Origin: Oscillospiraceae bacterium
Lineage (GTDB): Bacteria; Bacillota; Clostridia; UBA1381; UBA9506
NCBI GenBank assembly: GCA_015069045.1
Contig: SVJJ01000005.1
Span: 1-64,000 of the forward strand
Length of the DNA: 64,000 nucleotides
Reading direction: 5' to 3'
Position numbers and translations under genes: made by a program. Shown here in pieces: positions 28,060 through 38,564 of this stretch (position 1 is its first letter; each line of letters starts with the position of its first letter). The notes below the pieces were generated by a model. It was given only the letters and a program-made list of their open reading frames with translations, searched no databases and was not told the origin of the DNA.

Positions 28060-28707
28060 TTGTTTAGAATGGGCAGGTTCGACCTAATTGAGCTGTTGGT
28101 GCGTGTCATTGCTGTGTTGTTGGCTATATCCATCCATGAAATGTCCCATGGCTTTGGTGCTTACCTTTTAGGGGATAAAACAGCCAAATCTATGGGTCGA
28201 CTTTCATTAAATCCGCTCCGTCATTTAGATATTGTAGGCTCTTTGTGCTTGTTGTTTTTTGGTTTTGGTTGGGCTAAGCCTGTTATGGTTAATCCTGGAT
28301 ATTTTAAAAAACCAAAAAGGGATATGGCCCTTACCTCGCTGGCAGGCCCCCTTTCTAATTTTGTTATGGCTTTTTTGGGGTTGCTTATTTTTAAACTCTT
28401 GTCCATGGCAGGTCTTCTTTTCTACGGACAATTGTGGTCGGAAATTGTAGCTGAATTTTTAAGTACTTTTGTAATGCTTAATATTGGTTTAGGCGTTTTT
28501 AATTTAATTCCGATTCCGCCCTTAGATGGTTCTAAAATATTTTTACCTCTTTTACCTAATCGAATATATTTCGACATCATGCGTTATGAGCACTTGGGGT
28601 GGATTGTACTTATGGTTGCATTAACGTTAGACGTGTTAGATCCAATTATAGGCAATTTAGGTGCACTTGTTTTTAACGGATTGTCCTTTTTGGTAGGTGG
28701 TGTATAA
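28060..28707 (+). CDS. site-2 protease / M50 family membrane metalloprotease
   Basis: HEMSHGFGAYLLGD (HExxH), NLIPIPPLDGSK; start uncertain (28042 ATG, 28060 TTG or 28069 ATG). Confidence 0.88.
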   Translation: MFRMGRFDLIELLVRVIAVLLAISIHEMSHGFGAYLLGDKTAKSMGRLSLNPLRHLDIVGSLCLLFFGFGWAKPVMVNPGYFKKPKRDMALTSLAGPLSNFVMAFLGLLIFKLLSMAGLLFYGQLWSEIVAEFLSTFVMLNIGLGVFNLIPIPPLDGSKIFLPLLPNRIYFDIMRYEHLGWIVLMVALTLDVLDPIIGNLGALVFNGLSFLVGGV

Positions 28708-29444
28708 TGGATACGCTGTCATTTCAAATTGAGGTTTTTGAGGGTCCCCTAGAGTTGCTTTTGCATCTTTTAAAGAAGAACAAGGTTAGTATTTTTGATA
28801 TTCCAATTGAGAAAATAACAACACAATATATGGAATATTTGGACAAGCTTCAGTCTTTTGATATGGAATTATCCAGTGAATTTCTAATTATGGCATCTGA
28901 GCTATTATATATAAAGTCCCACGTGTTGCTACCACGACATGAGGAGATTGAAGAGGATCCGCGTAAAAATTTAGCAGATAGATTGTTAGCATATCAAAGA
29001 ATGAAAACAGCGGCAGCTTATTTAAAAGAACATCAAGATGCTAGCAGATATTTATTTTTTAAAAAGCCGGATGATATTGGTCAGCCACCACCGGATTATA
29101 GCAATCAGGCCTTTGATGTTGAACAATTAATAGAGGCCTTGTCTGAGGTACTTTTGAAAACTCAGCGAAAGGAACCGCCACCAAAAGCTGCTTTTGTTGG
29201 CATCTCCGGTCATGAGAGAGTGTCCTCTGCACAGTGTGCATCTCATGTAAAAAGTCGCTTATGCGTTGGTAAAAAGGTTCCATTTCGTCAAATTTTTTCA
29301 GGACTTGATTCGAAACCGAAAATTGTTGTGTCCTTCTTGATTATTTTAGAAATGATACGGCTGAATTTAGTCATTGCAGATATATCCGGGCGTGAAATTT
29401 ATTTAACACAGATTAAAGACGGGGAGATTACCAATGAGTTTTGA
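28707..29444 (+). CDS. scpA: segregation and condensation protein A
   Basis: FEGPLELLLHLLKKNKVSIFDIPIEKITTQYMEY. Confidence 0.94.
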   Translation: MDTLSFQIEVFEGPLELLLHLLKKNKVSIFDIPIEKITTQYMEYLDKLQSFDMELSSEFLIMASELLYIKSHVLLPRHEEIEEDPRKNLADRLLAYQRMKTAAAYLKEHQDASRYLFFKKPDDIGQPPPDYSNQAFDVEQLIEALSEVLLKTQRKEPPPKAAFVGISGHERVSSAQCASHVKSRLCVGKKVPFRQIFSGLDSKPKIVVSFLIILEMIRLNLVIADISGREIYLTQIKDGEITNEF

Positions 29445-30009
29445 GCCATGCAGCCTTTTAGAAAGTATTTTATTTGCAGCCGGAGACAGTGTATCGGCTC
29501 AACAACTTTCTTCAATTTTAGAAATATCTGAAACGGATTTAGCCATTGTAGCCCAGCGCCTTAACGAGGATTATATAAATAGAGGACGAGGCTTACGAGT
29601 GTTGTTTTTAGAAAATAATTATCAGTTATGTACAGCCGAGGCATTTTTTCCATACATACAACAGCTAAAAGAACCTCGGAGGAGACAAAATTTATCCCCT
29701 GCGGCCTTAGAAACCCTGGCTGTTGTTGCCTATCATCAACCAGTGACACGTTCCAGCATTGAGTTTATTCGCGGTGTTAATTCCGATGGGCCGGTTAACA
29801 AACTGATTGAACGGGGTTTAATTGAGGAAAATGGTAGGCTAGATGCACCGGGACGACCCATTTTGTATGTAACTACCCAAGAATTTTTACGTTCATTTGG
29901 TCTTTCTTCTTTATCCGGCTTGCCCGATCCGGAGCCTCTCCGTATAGATGACGGGGAAAATGTACATACTACAAGCGAGACGGAAGAACTTGCTAATCTT
30001 GAAGATTGA
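29434..30009 (+). CDS. scpB: segregation and condensation protein B
   Basis: LESILFAAGDSVSAQQLSSIL, LAVVAYHQPVTRSSIEFIRGVNSDGPVNKLIERGLI. Confidence 0.94.
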   Translation: MSFEPCSLLESILFAAGDSVSAQQLSSILEISETDLAIVAQRLNEDYINRGRGLRVLFLENNYQLCTAEAFFPYIQQLKEPRRRQNLSPAALETLAVVAYHQPVTRSSIEFIRGVNSDGPVNKLIERGLIEENGRLDAPGRPILYVTTQEFLRSFGLSSLSGLPDPEPLRIDDGENVHTTSETEELANLED

Positions 30010-30015
30010 GGTGGT

Positions 30016-30639
30016 GTGATGCTGCTTTGTTCCATATTAGGTGGCATTTTATTGCTTCTTGTTTTACTTTTATTTCTCCCAACCGAGGTGGATTTGGATT
30101 ATAAGCTGGAAAACAAGCTCCAATCTTTACGCATACGGCTACGAATCCTAACAATTTCTATTTCGTTTAAAGTGCCTATAAATGAGGGAAAAAAACAAGG
30201 TAAGAAAAACGAAAAGAAACAAAATAAAAAAGCAGGACGGCAAGTAACACCTAAAAGCTTTATTGCTTTTTGCAAGGAGTTGCATCGAATTTATATTGAA
30301 ACCGAGGATGAATGGATGTCTTTAATTTGTGAAATCAGAAAACATCTCAGTTGTAAAGATGTTTCTTTATCTATTTGGTATGGTACAACAAATCCGGCTC
30401 GGACAGGTATTTTAAATGGTGCTGTTTGGACGGCAGGGAGTTTATTGCTTAAGTTGGTTGATGCAGCCCTGTTGGCATCTAAGAAATCACTCTATGTATA
30501 TCCGGAGTTTAATCGAACCTGTATGTGCATACATAGCAAGGGGACCTTTCGATTTAAAATGATAAATGCCTTTCGGAATATATGGAGAGTCATGAAATTG
30601 GTTCGTTTATTTAAAAGTAAAATCACTATAGAATTTTAA
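30016..30639 (+). CDS. DUF2953 domain-containing protein
   Basis: N-terminal TM, YGTTNPARTGILNGAVW, YVYPEFNR; located before ytfJ. Confidence 0.78.
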   Translation: MMLLCSILGGILLLLVLLLFLPTEVDLDYKLENKLQSLRIRLRILTISISFKVPINEGKKQGKKNEKKQNKKAGRQVTPKSFIAFCKELHRIYIETEDEWMSLICEIRKHLSCKDVSLSIWYGTTNPARTGILNGAVWTAGSLLLKLVDAALLASKKSLYVYPEFNRTCMCIHSKGTFRFKMINAFRNIWRVMKLVRLFKSKITIEF

Positions 30640-30656
30640 AAAGGATGGTGTTAATT

Positions 30657-31094
30657 ATGGCAGAGCATCCCATTAAAGGATTAATGGAAACCGCAATGAG
30701 TAGTATTAAGGAAATGGTGGATGTAAACACTATTGTTGGAGAAGCGGTTAATGCTCCTGATGGTACCGTTATTATTCCAATTTCAAAGGTATCCTTTGGT
30801 TTTGGTGCCGGTGGCAGTGAGTTTGGAGAACGTACCAACACAACAGTTGACGCAGGAGCCAATTTCGGTGGCGGTTCCGGCGGTGGCGCTATGATAGAAC
30901 CGGTGGCATTTATGGTTGTTGGTCAGGGGCAAATTCGCCTTATGTCCATTGACAGAAATCCTTCGCCTGTGGAGGAGATTATGGAACGTGTGCCCAGTTT
31001 GCTTGAAAAAGCCTTTGATTTTTTCAAAAAAAAGGAATGCAAGAAAAACAAAGGCGAAGAAGTTTGCATAGTTGAAACCATTGAGGCAGAGTAA
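30657..31094 (+). CDS. ytfJ: GerW family sporulation protein (YtfJ)
   Basis: IIPISKVSFGFGAGGSEF, GGGSGGGAMIEPVAFMVV; ATG 30657 chosen over 30645. Confidence 0.9.
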   Translation: MAEHPIKGLMETAMSSIKEMVDVNTIVGEAVNAPDGTVIIPISKVSFGFGAGGSEFGERTNTTVDAGANFGGGSGGGAMIEPVAFMVVGQGQIRLMSIDRNPSPVEEIMERVPSLLEKAFDFFKKKECKKNKGEEVCIVETIEAE

Positions 31095-31099
31095 TTATT

Positions 31100-31137
31100 A
31101 GGCAAGAGTTCTCCGTTATAGGCGGAGGGTCTTGCCT
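31100..31137 (+). terminator. Terminator after ytfJ
   Basis: aggcaagagttctccg ttata ggcggagggtcttgcct. Confidence 0.75.
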
Positions 31138-31144
31138 ATTTCTC

Positions 31145-31173
31145 TTGACAATGCAATATATGTATGATAAGAT
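31145..31173 (+). promoter_or_regulatory. Putative promoter of fucI
   Basis: TTGACA, 17 bp, TAAGAT. Confidence 0.45.
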
Positions 31174-31288
31174 TGTAATGAAATTATAATCGATTTGTAA
31201 GTGGTTTAAAATGTGAATTTTGCATAATCATAGTGTGTTTTGGTTGTATGCTTACAAGTAAAAAATTTTATGAAAAGGAGTTTTGACA

Positions 31289-33067
31289 ATGAAACCGGTT
31301 ATTGGCATCAGACCAGTTATTGATGGTCGTGGCGGCGCTTTAAAACTGCGCGAAAGTCTTGAGGGTCAAACAATGGCTATGGCAGAGGCTGCCAAGAAAT
31401 TATTTGAAGAAAATTTATGCTATTCAGATGGAACACCTGTTCAGGTAATTATTTCCAATACTACCATTGGCCGTGTGCCTGAATCAGCCGCTTGTGCTGA
31501 ACAATTCAGAAAGGCTGGTGTAGATATTACCTTATCTGTTACACCTTGCTGGTGTTATGGTTCAGAGACTATGGATATGGATCCAAAGACTATTAAGGGT
31601 GTTTGGGGCTTTAATGGTACAGAACGTCCCGGGGCAGTTTACTTAGCATCTGTATTGGCAACTCATGCACAAAAAGGTTTACCCGCATTTGGCATTTATG
31701 GACACGAAGTGCAGGATAGAGATGAAGTAACACAAATTCCTGAGGATGTTAAGGAAAAACTGTTACGCTTTGGTCGTGCAGCTGTTGCTGTGGCTTCTAT
31801 GAGAGGTAAATCATATTTGCAGATTGGTTCCGTTTGTATGGGTATTGGTGGCTCTATTATGGACCAGGCTTTCATGGAAGATTACTTAGGTCTACGCGTT
31901 GAATCTGTTGATGAGGTTGAGGTTCTGCGTCGTATGGAAGAAGGCATTTATAACAAGGATGAATACGAAAGAGCTCTGGCTTGGACAAAGGAACATTGCA
32001 AAGAGGGTAGAGACGATAACCCCGACAGCGTTAAATTTACTCCCGAGCAAAAAGAAAAACAATGGGAATTTACCATTAAGATGTACTGTATTATTAAGGA
32101 TTTGATTCAGGGCAATCCCAATTTACCCGATGGTTTTGAAGAGGAAAAATTAGGTCATAACGCAATTTGTGCCGGTTTCCAAGGTCAACGTCAATGGACA
32201 GATCACTGGCCGAACTGCGACTATCCTGAGGCTGTTTTAAACTCCAGCTTTGATTTTGAGGGTAAAAAAGAGCCCATTATTCTTGCAACAGAGAACGATG
32301 TACTCAATGGTATTGGTATGCTGTTTGGTAAATTATTGACGAATCGTGCTCAAATTTTTGCAGATGTAAGAACTTACTGGTCGCCTGAAGCTACAAAGCG
32401 GGTTACCGGCTATAGTTTAAAGGGTAAAGCTAAAGAAAACGGCGGTATTATTCATCTCTTAAACTCCGGTGCTGCTTGCCTGGATGCTTGTGGTGAGTGT
32501 GTAGATGAAAAAGGCAACGCTACCATGAAAAAATGGTGGGATGTTACCGAGGAAGATATTAAAAAAATGACAGATGCAACCGTTTGGTGCGAAGCCGGTT
32601 ACGATAATTTCCGTGGCGGCGGTTTCTCCTCTCACTTTACAACAAGAGCAGAGATGCCTGTAACCATGATGCGATTAAACTTAGTGAAGGGTTTAGGCCC
32701 TGTTCTGCAAATTGCAGAGGGTTGGACAGTTAAGCTCCCTGATGATGTTTCCGACAAATTGATGGAACGAACCAATCCCACATGGCCCTGTACTTGGTTT
32801 GCTCCTCGTTGTGATGGTAAAGAAGGTAGTCCTTTTAAAACCGCTTATGATGTTATGAATAACTGGGGCGCAAACCACGGCGCAATTTCTTATGGACATA
32901 TTGGTGCTGACCTCATTACATTATGCTCCATGTTGAGAATTCCTGTATCTATGCATAACGTACCTGAGGATAAAATCTTCAGACCTGCCAGCTGGAATGC
33001 ATTTGGTATGGATAAAGAAGGCCAGGATTACAGAGCGTGTCAGGCATATGGTCCTTTGTATCGGTAA
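31289..33067 (+). CDS. fucI: L-fucose isomerase (L-fucose/D-arabinose isomerase family)
   Basis: [51 protein letters not shown]. Confidence 0.92.
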   Translation: MKPVIGIRPVIDGRGGALKLRESLEGQTMAMAEAAKKLFEENLCYSDGTPVQVIISNTTIGRVPESAACAEQFRKAGVDITLSVTPCWCYGSETMDMDPKTIKGVWGFNGTERPGAVYLASVLATHAQKGLPAFGIYGHEVQDRDEVTQIPEDVKEKLLRFGRAAVAVASMRGKSYLQIGSVCMGIGGSIMDQAFMEDYLGLRVESVDEVEVLRRMEEGIYNKDEYERALAWTKEHCKEGRDDNPDSVKFTPEQKEKQWEFTIKMYCIIKDLIQGNPNLPDGFEEEKLGHNAICAGFQGQRQWTDHWPNCDYPEAVLNSSFDFEGKKEPIILATENDVLNGIGMLFGKLLTNRAQIFADVRTYWSPEATKRVTGYSLKGKAKENGGIIHLLNSGAACLDACGECVDEKGNATMKKWWDVTEEDIKKMTDATVWCEAGYDNFRGGGFSSHFTTRAEMPVTMMRLNLVKGLGPVLQIAEGWTVKLPDDVSDKLMERTNPTWPCTWFAPRCDGKEGSPFKTAYDVMNNWGANHGAISYGHIGADLITLCSMLRIPVSMHNVPEDKIFRPASWNAFGMDKEGQDYRACQAYGPLYR

Positions 33068-33088
33068 TCATAAACAAATAAAATAAGT

Positions 33089-33120
33089 AATGGGCAAGAC
33101 AAATATTTGTCTTGCCCATT
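33089..33120. terminator. Bidirectional terminator between convergent genes
   Basis: Perfect 32-nt palindrome aatgggcaagacaaatatttgtcttgcccatt. Confidence 0.85.
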
Positions 33121-33159
33121 TTATATGCCTGCCAACAATATAATTTTTATTTAATCGGT

Positions 33160-33978
33160 TCATTTATCGCCATATTTTTTCATAAATAGATAAATAAAAA
33201 TTATTCCAATAATTAATAATATTATGTTTAAAATTTGCGTGTAAGTATACTCAAAAGTTGGAAATACAGTTATAACAGATGCAAATAAAAAACCGAGAGA
33301 TGCATAATGTGCATAGCCTGAGAACTTATTAAAGGCAACATTAATTGCTTTGATAATGAGAATGGTTGTTGCAATAAAACCAAGAGCTACCCAAAGCAAT
33401 GAAATAATATCAAATTGTGTAATAGAATTAATGATTTTATCATACATTCCCATGTTTATTAGAATAAATGAAGAGCTAATTCCGGGAACAATTAAACCAA
33501 CAGATAAGACAGCACCGCTCATTATATAATTGCCGGCAGAAAGTTCAGTCAGTTGAGAAGAGCTTAATACTTTTGTTGAAATAACAACACCCAATGCAAA
33601 AGCAACTACAAGAGGAATGATAAATGCAAATCTGAAACCATCTTTATTTGCCTCTTTCAAAAAGGAAGGTAAACTACCTATAATCATGCCGATAAAGAGA
33701 TAAATAATGCTGTTTTCAAAGTTTGAAAGCAATGGTTTCATAATAATGCCAAACAATAAAATACCCACAAGTGCGCCCATTCCTAAGGGCAGGAGGTACA
33801 TAATACTGTTTTTAAAATTTCTTGGCATACTGACAACAGCATCTATGGCTTTTGCGTAGACACCAAAGGAAATTGCGATGGCGCCACCGCTTAAACCTGG
33901 GGTTATGGATGCCATTCCTATAACCATGCCTAATAAGGCAAGCTTTAATAATTGTTTATTAGAATAAATGGTATGCAT
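33160..33978 (-). CDS. DUF368 membrane protein (polyprenyl-phosphate transporter PopT family)
   Basis: GMVIGMASITPGLSGGAIAISFGVY and second GLIVPGISSSFILINMGMY repeat. Confidence 0.87.
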   Translation of the reverse strand: MHTIYSNKQLLKLALLGMVIGMASITPGLSGGAIAISFGVYAKAIDAVVSMPRNFKNSIMYLLPLGMGALVGILLFGIIMKPLLSNFENSIIYLFIGMIIGSLPSFLKEANKDGFRFAFIIPLVVAFALGVVISTKVLSSSQLTELSAGNYIMSGAVLSVGLIVPGISSSFILINMGMYDKIINSITQFDIISLLWVALGFIATTILIIKAINVAFNKFSGYAHYASLGFLFASVITVFPTFEYTYTQILNIILLIIGIIFIYLFMKKYGDK

Positions 33979-34150
33979 ATTATAATCTTCCTTCTTAAGT
34001 ATTTGGTTATATCATCTCTTATAACCGATGTAATAAAAGCCTTTGTTAGTTGGTGCAAAATACAAAAATATTATACCACATACAATACATAGTTTCAATA
34101 GAAAGTTATTTTTGGATGAATTTGTTTTGTATAATAAAGCTTAATAGAGA

Positions 34151-34184
34151 AAAACCCTTTCACTATAAAAGAGAAAGGGTTTTA
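34151..34184 (-). terminator. Terminator of the GH106-like gene
   Basis: aaaaccctttc / gaaagggtttt. Confidence 0.7.
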
Positions 34185-34195
34185 TGGTCTTATGT

Positions 34196-37100
34196 TTACA
34201 TTTCTAATTCTATAATTGGTGCAGATAGAAGGCCGGTTTCCTTTAAATTATTGTATTCATAACACCAATCATAACCATCTGTGCGCCAAGAGAAAGGCCC
34301 ACCACTATGTAGTTCTGTTGCTGTTACATGTAAAGCTCCCAATGTGTTGTAGCGGTTGCCAAATACTGTAATACTGCAGGTGTGTTCGCCAGCTTTTATG
34401 GTTTTAGTTGTTAAGGTATATGGGTCAAAGGCAATCACACCCTCATCATTACCATCAATAGAAATGCGCTGCAGCGCTCCTCTGTAATGATTAGACCGAA
34501 TTTTGATTCGACCATCCTTATCTGTTTGGAATGGAATGTGATATGTGATATTACCACCGTAGAAAGGCAAGCCCTGGTTAACGATGCTGCCAAAGCCAAG
34601 AGAGGTTTCTTTAATCGGCGCAAGTTCTGCTCGGCGTCCCTTAAGAGTCACATAAAAATCACCAAGCAGGTAACAACTTTCAATGCCAATGCGTGTGCCA
34701 ATAGGAACAGTTACTTCTAAAATGTTATCTCCCTGAGTTAGGGGAGGTAAAGCCAATGTACCTATGGATTTGTCAATATAATAGCCTGTAGCAGTTGTAG
34801 GAACAGAGACACCGTTTAGGGAAACGGATACGTCTTTAAGTTGCTCCACAGCTAGTTGTGTATTCTCAATTGCAGCTGCACAATGAATAACAAATCGGAG
34901 TGTAACATAGTGAGAAATAGTTTCCTTTTCAATGGCCCAAGGCTGAATAAGGCCAATGTAACGAGCAGGGAAGTTCAACTTGCTGCGACATATATTGTCC
35001 AAACGTAAAATTTCTTCCTTTGCCCTGAATGGTTCTCCATCTAAGGAAAATTCTGCTTGGTCAAGCAATAAAACATTTGGCTCATGGCGTGTGATTGAAA
35101 CAACATCAGGAATAGGCAGTACCTTTCCGTTAAATTCCTTTTTTGCTACAGTAACTGCCTTTTTAGTTGGCGGTGTTAGTTGCAGAAGAAGGCTATCTAA
35201 GGAATATCTTTCCCAGGAAACATAAGTCATATCATTCTTAATTTCATAAGAAATATCAGTAATTTCACCGTTTAATGTATTGTATAATACTGGCGTATAT
35301 TGACCTTTTATTTTAATTGTAAGGTTTTCACGGGTAGAATAAGGTTTACTGTAATATGTTTTAGGAACAGATTGATTTATACCGCCATCTTTACCATAGC
35401 AGTCGGCAATAAATAACCATTTGCAATCTCCATCGGCACGCAAATTATATAATAAATGACTGGCTCGTGTGCCATTTTCAGTTTGAATGTCTATGAACCG
35501 CTCTGATTCTAAAGCTTGTAATGTAGATGCCATATCAAAGGGTATATGTTCGCAGGTTTGGGCGAAATCATATACATCTTTCGAGGGAACAGCATCCAAA
35601 TGTTCAGGTATATTCCCCATGAAAATAACACGTCCACCTGCTGAACGGAAATTATGTAGTGCTTGTAACGTGGAAGAACGCATGGTGAGTAAATCCGGCA
35701 CCAGCACTGTGTCATAGGTCATTTTACCGATTTGTAAACCGGACTCTGTAGGGCAATATTGATCAGGCAATAAAGATTCACTGATAAAGTTAAAATCAAT
35801 TTGATTATACAAAAGCCATTCTGTGAGTTGAGCATGTTTTTTCTCCCGTTCATTGCGTTGAATGGCAGTTTGTTCCAGAGGACCCCACAAAAGCCAGTAG
35901 GATTCAACGGGATGAATAACAGCAACAGAACAAATTGGCTTTCCTCGTGTTAATGCAGTATTTACACGGGCGAAATGGTCTTCTATGTAGCGATATTCCT
36001 TAAACCAGGGTGATTGATAATTAATTGAGGCAGGATAATCACGTTTAGCTTCGCCTTCCATGGAAACCCATGATAAATGGGGCACACGAACGGTTACACC
36101 CAGGGCTGTTTGCCAGTCGCCCTGGAATTTATGCCCACGAAAATCAAAATCCCAATCGGTAATGCCGTATAACTCCGACATCATGCCTTCGCGGCCAAAT
36201 TGTTGTACGGCTGATTGACATTGTTTTGCTGTATTTAACTCTAAACACTTACCTAACATGTCAATTCCCGGAAGATGAAACTTCTTGTAAGAACGCATAG
36301 TATCATTAAAGGTTCTGCCATAAGAGCTTAAACATGCTTCATCCATAACATGGCCTGTAAGCTTACAGTTATTTTTTTCACACCATTTACCAATATTGTC
36401 AAGGAATGATGAGGCAAAAAGATCTGTAACACAACGTATAAAATAATACCGTGTTTTGGAAAAGGCATTATCAGGCAATTGCCACAGTACCTCCGGAAGG
36501 GTTTTAAGCAAATCAATTCCACAGAGATTATAGAATTTTTCAGGTAACTCCGGTGTCCAGGGCAGACCGGCATCTGTGTAACCATCGGCCGTTTTTAAGG
36601 GATTTACACAAGTGGTACATTGTGGTTCATCTGTAAATATGGCTGGCACGGTTTTATCAAATTCGTCTCCAACAGTTTTTTTGTAAAACTCGTAGGTGGT
36701 ACGAATAAATTCATCCATAGATTCTTTATTTAATGTATTAACATAGGTTTGATTATTAAAAAATCCACCTTTGGCCATAACCTTTGCAAAAACATACCAT
36801 TTTGTACCAACAGGGGTGTCGGAAGGTTCTATACGATTGTAAGAGAGTAATTCTTTTTTATCATTTAAACATATATCATAACAAGCAACGAGATAGGTTT
36901 TACCTTCACTTATGGCATCTTTGTATTCAAAATATTCTTCATGGTTTTGGGTAATGCATAAGAAACGATGACGGTAGAGGGGATTTTTTGTTACTAAACC
37001 ACCAGCAGCACCGGAGGGCCAACGATCTTCATCGTAAAGCCAGGATAACATACCTCTTTTTTTTGCCTCTTTTGTGCAAAGACGAACTAAATCGGCAAAA

Positions 37101-37312
37101 TCTTTACTTAAATATTCGGTAGCCATACCGCTGCGAGAATGCATGTGAAAGCCGCCAAAACCCATCTCCTGCAGGTAACCGATTTGTTCCGTTAAAATCT
37201 CCGGGGTAAGTTCGCAATTCCATGCCCAAAAAGGTGCACCCCTATACTCAGATGTGGGATTTTTAAATAAATCCTCAGAAAGAGTTTTTTCTTTTGATTT
37301 TGGGTATAACAT
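34196..37312 (-). CDS. glycoside hydrolase, GH106 / alpha-L-rhamnosidase-like, apparently cytoplasmic
   Basis: YRGAPFWAWNCELTPEILTEQIGYLQEMGFGGFHMHSRSGM; 1038 aa; no signal peptide. Confidence 0.65.
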   Translation of the reverse strand: MLYPKSKEKTLSEDLFKNPTSEYRGAPFWAWNCELTPEILTEQIGYLQEMGFGGFHMHSRSGMATEYLSKDFADLVRLCTKEAKKRGMLSWLYDEDRWPSGAAGGLVTKNPLYRHRFLCITQNHEEYFEYKDAISEGKTYLVACYDICLNDKKELLSYNRIEPSDTPVGTKWYVFAKVMAKGGFFNNQTYVNTLNKESMDEFIRTTYEFYKKTVGDEFDKTVPAIFTDEPQCTTCVNPLKTADGYTDAGLPWTPELPEKFYNLCGIDLLKTLPEVLWQLPDNAFSKTRYYFIRCVTDLFASSFLDNIGKWCEKNNCKLTGHVMDEACLSSYGRTFNDTMRSYKKFHLPGIDMLGKCLELNTAKQCQSAVQQFGREGMMSELYGITDWDFDFRGHKFQGDWQTALGVTVRVPHLSWVSMEGEAKRDYPASINYQSPWFKEYRYIEDHFARVNTALTRGKPICSVAVIHPVESYWLLWGPLEQTAIQRNEREKKHAQLTEWLLYNQIDFNFISESLLPDQYCPTESGLQIGKMTYDTVLVPDLLTMRSSTLQALHNFRSAGGRVIFMGNIPEHLDAVPSKDVYDFAQTCEHIPFDMASTLQALESERFIDIQTENGTRASHLLYNLRADGDCKWLFIADCYGKDGGINQSVPKTYYSKPYSTRENLTIKIKGQYTPVLYNTLNGEITDISYEIKNDMTYVSWERYSLDSLLLQLTPPTKKAVTVAKKEFNGKVLPIPDVVSITRHEPNVLLLDQAEFSLDGEPFRAKEEILRLDNICRSKLNFPARYIGLIQPWAIEKETISHYVTLRFVIHCAAAIENTQLAVEQLKDVSVSLNGVSVPTTATGYYIDKSIGTLALPPLTQGDNILEVTVPIGTRIGIESCYLLGDFYVTLKGRRAELAPIKETSLGFGSIVNQGLPFYGGNITYHIPFQTDKDGRIKIRSNHYRGALQRISIDGNDEGVIAFDPYTLTTKTIKAGEHTCSITVFGNRYNTLGALHVTATELHSGGPFSWRTDGYDWCYEYNNLKETGLLSAPIIELEM

Positions 37313-37415
37313 CTCATCACTCCTAATTGATTACTTGTTGATTTTAGTATATACCTTAGATGAAATAAAATCAATAGGGATGTTAAAAATTTTAATCTAA
37401 TTTTGAAAAAATATT

Positions 37416-37443
37416 AAAGTGCAGGATCATGCTCCTGCACTTT
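37416..37443 (-). terminator. Terminator after ATPase gene
   Basis: aaagtgcagga tcatgc tcctgcacttt. Confidence 0.7.
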
Positions 37444-37460
37444 ATTAAATGTTATAAAGA

Positions 37461-38471
37461 TTATGGAAAAAGGCGAGTAACAATATTTTTTCTGGCACTA
37501 ACCAATTGATCGGTATCAATCATGGTTGTATATGTTTCTTCTGCCTGATTGCAAGCAGTGTTGGCAAGAATTAAATTTTCCGTTGCCATATTGATTTTTT
37601 TCTTATATTCATTGGCAATATGGGATAATTCTTTTTGATACACTCTGTCTGTATCCGGCTGTACGGCTGTGGCGTATAAATCAAGGACTTCATCAGTTGT
37701 TCGAGAAGGAAAATATTCATGAGGAGCTGTTGAATCAAAAAGACAAATGCCCGCTTCGCGAATGATAATCATGTCTAAACTGTTTGGGTCAAAGGAACAA
37801 TGATATCTTTCTGTATGAAACCCACGATTATAAGCTGATTGCGCAATTTTTTTTAATAAAGTTGATTTACCTGTGCCCGGCCGCCCTTTAATTAAATATC
37901 GTTTTATATCAGCAGATAATATATCAATATAATCGACGGAGCCGTTAATGGTAGCAGCACCTAAAAAACGGTCACATAAACTGCCTTTGTGGTCGGTACG
38001 TTTATCCGCAAGTAACATAACAGCTGTTTCTTCTGTAAATTGGTCTAAGGCCGTGTAGTTGGTGGAATTAATATAAATATTTTCCCATTCATCATGAATT
38101 TCTTTAGCTTCAGCAAAACATGCATAAGCTTTTTCCATATAATCTCGATATTTTTTTAATGCCTCATTTTTAAATAAAGCTGCAAGACTTAACCCTTGCT
38201 CATAAATGGGAAAATTCATAAGTGCTGTTTGTAGTTGGGGTAATAGAATACCCTCCAAACTATTATCTAAACAATTATGAATTATTTCCACATCCATTTT
38301 GTTTTGCTTAGCAATAGCGTAACATTCACGCACTAATGTTTCGGCTTTTTTTCGTGGATATCCTTCTAAATAAATCACGTCTTTATATCCGGATAAGGCA
38401 GTTGTTGTATATGTTTTATGTCTGGAAGAACCGTTTGTTGTTAAAAAATAATGTAACTCCATAGCGTTCAA
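37461..38471 (-). CDS. PRK06851-like P-loop NTPase
   Basis: IKRYLIKGRPGTGKSTLLKKIAQSAYNRGFHTERYHCSFDPNSLDMIIIREAGICLFDSTAPHEY. Confidence 0.7.
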   Translation of the reverse strand: MNAMELHYFLTTNGSSRHKTYTTTALSGYKDVIYLEGYPRKKAETLVRECYAIAKQNKMDVEIIHNCLDNSLEGILLPQLQTALMNFPIYEQGLSLAALFKNEALKKYRDYMEKAYACFAEAKEIHDEWENIYINSTNYTALDQFTEETAVMLLADKRTDHKGSLCDRFLGAATINGSVDYIDILSADIKRYLIKGRPGTGKSTLLKKIAQSAYNRGFHTERYHCSFDPNSLDMIIIREAGICLFDSTAPHEYFPSRTTDEVLDLYATAVQPDTDRVYQKELSHIANEYKKKINMATENLILANTACNQAEETYTTMIDTDQLVSARKNIVTRLFP

Positions 38472-38516
38472 CTCCTTTCGGTTCTATTCTATGCTGCATG
38501 GTTCTGAACTATGATA

Positions 38517-38550
38517 AACAGACAGAGACAATGAAATTGCCCTGTCTGTT
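38517..38550 (-). terminator. Hairpin/terminator downstream of spoVAC
   Basis: aacagacag ... ctgtctgtt with inner gacaat/attgcc pairing. Confidence 0.5.
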
Positions 38551-38564
38551 CATTCATTTGTATT

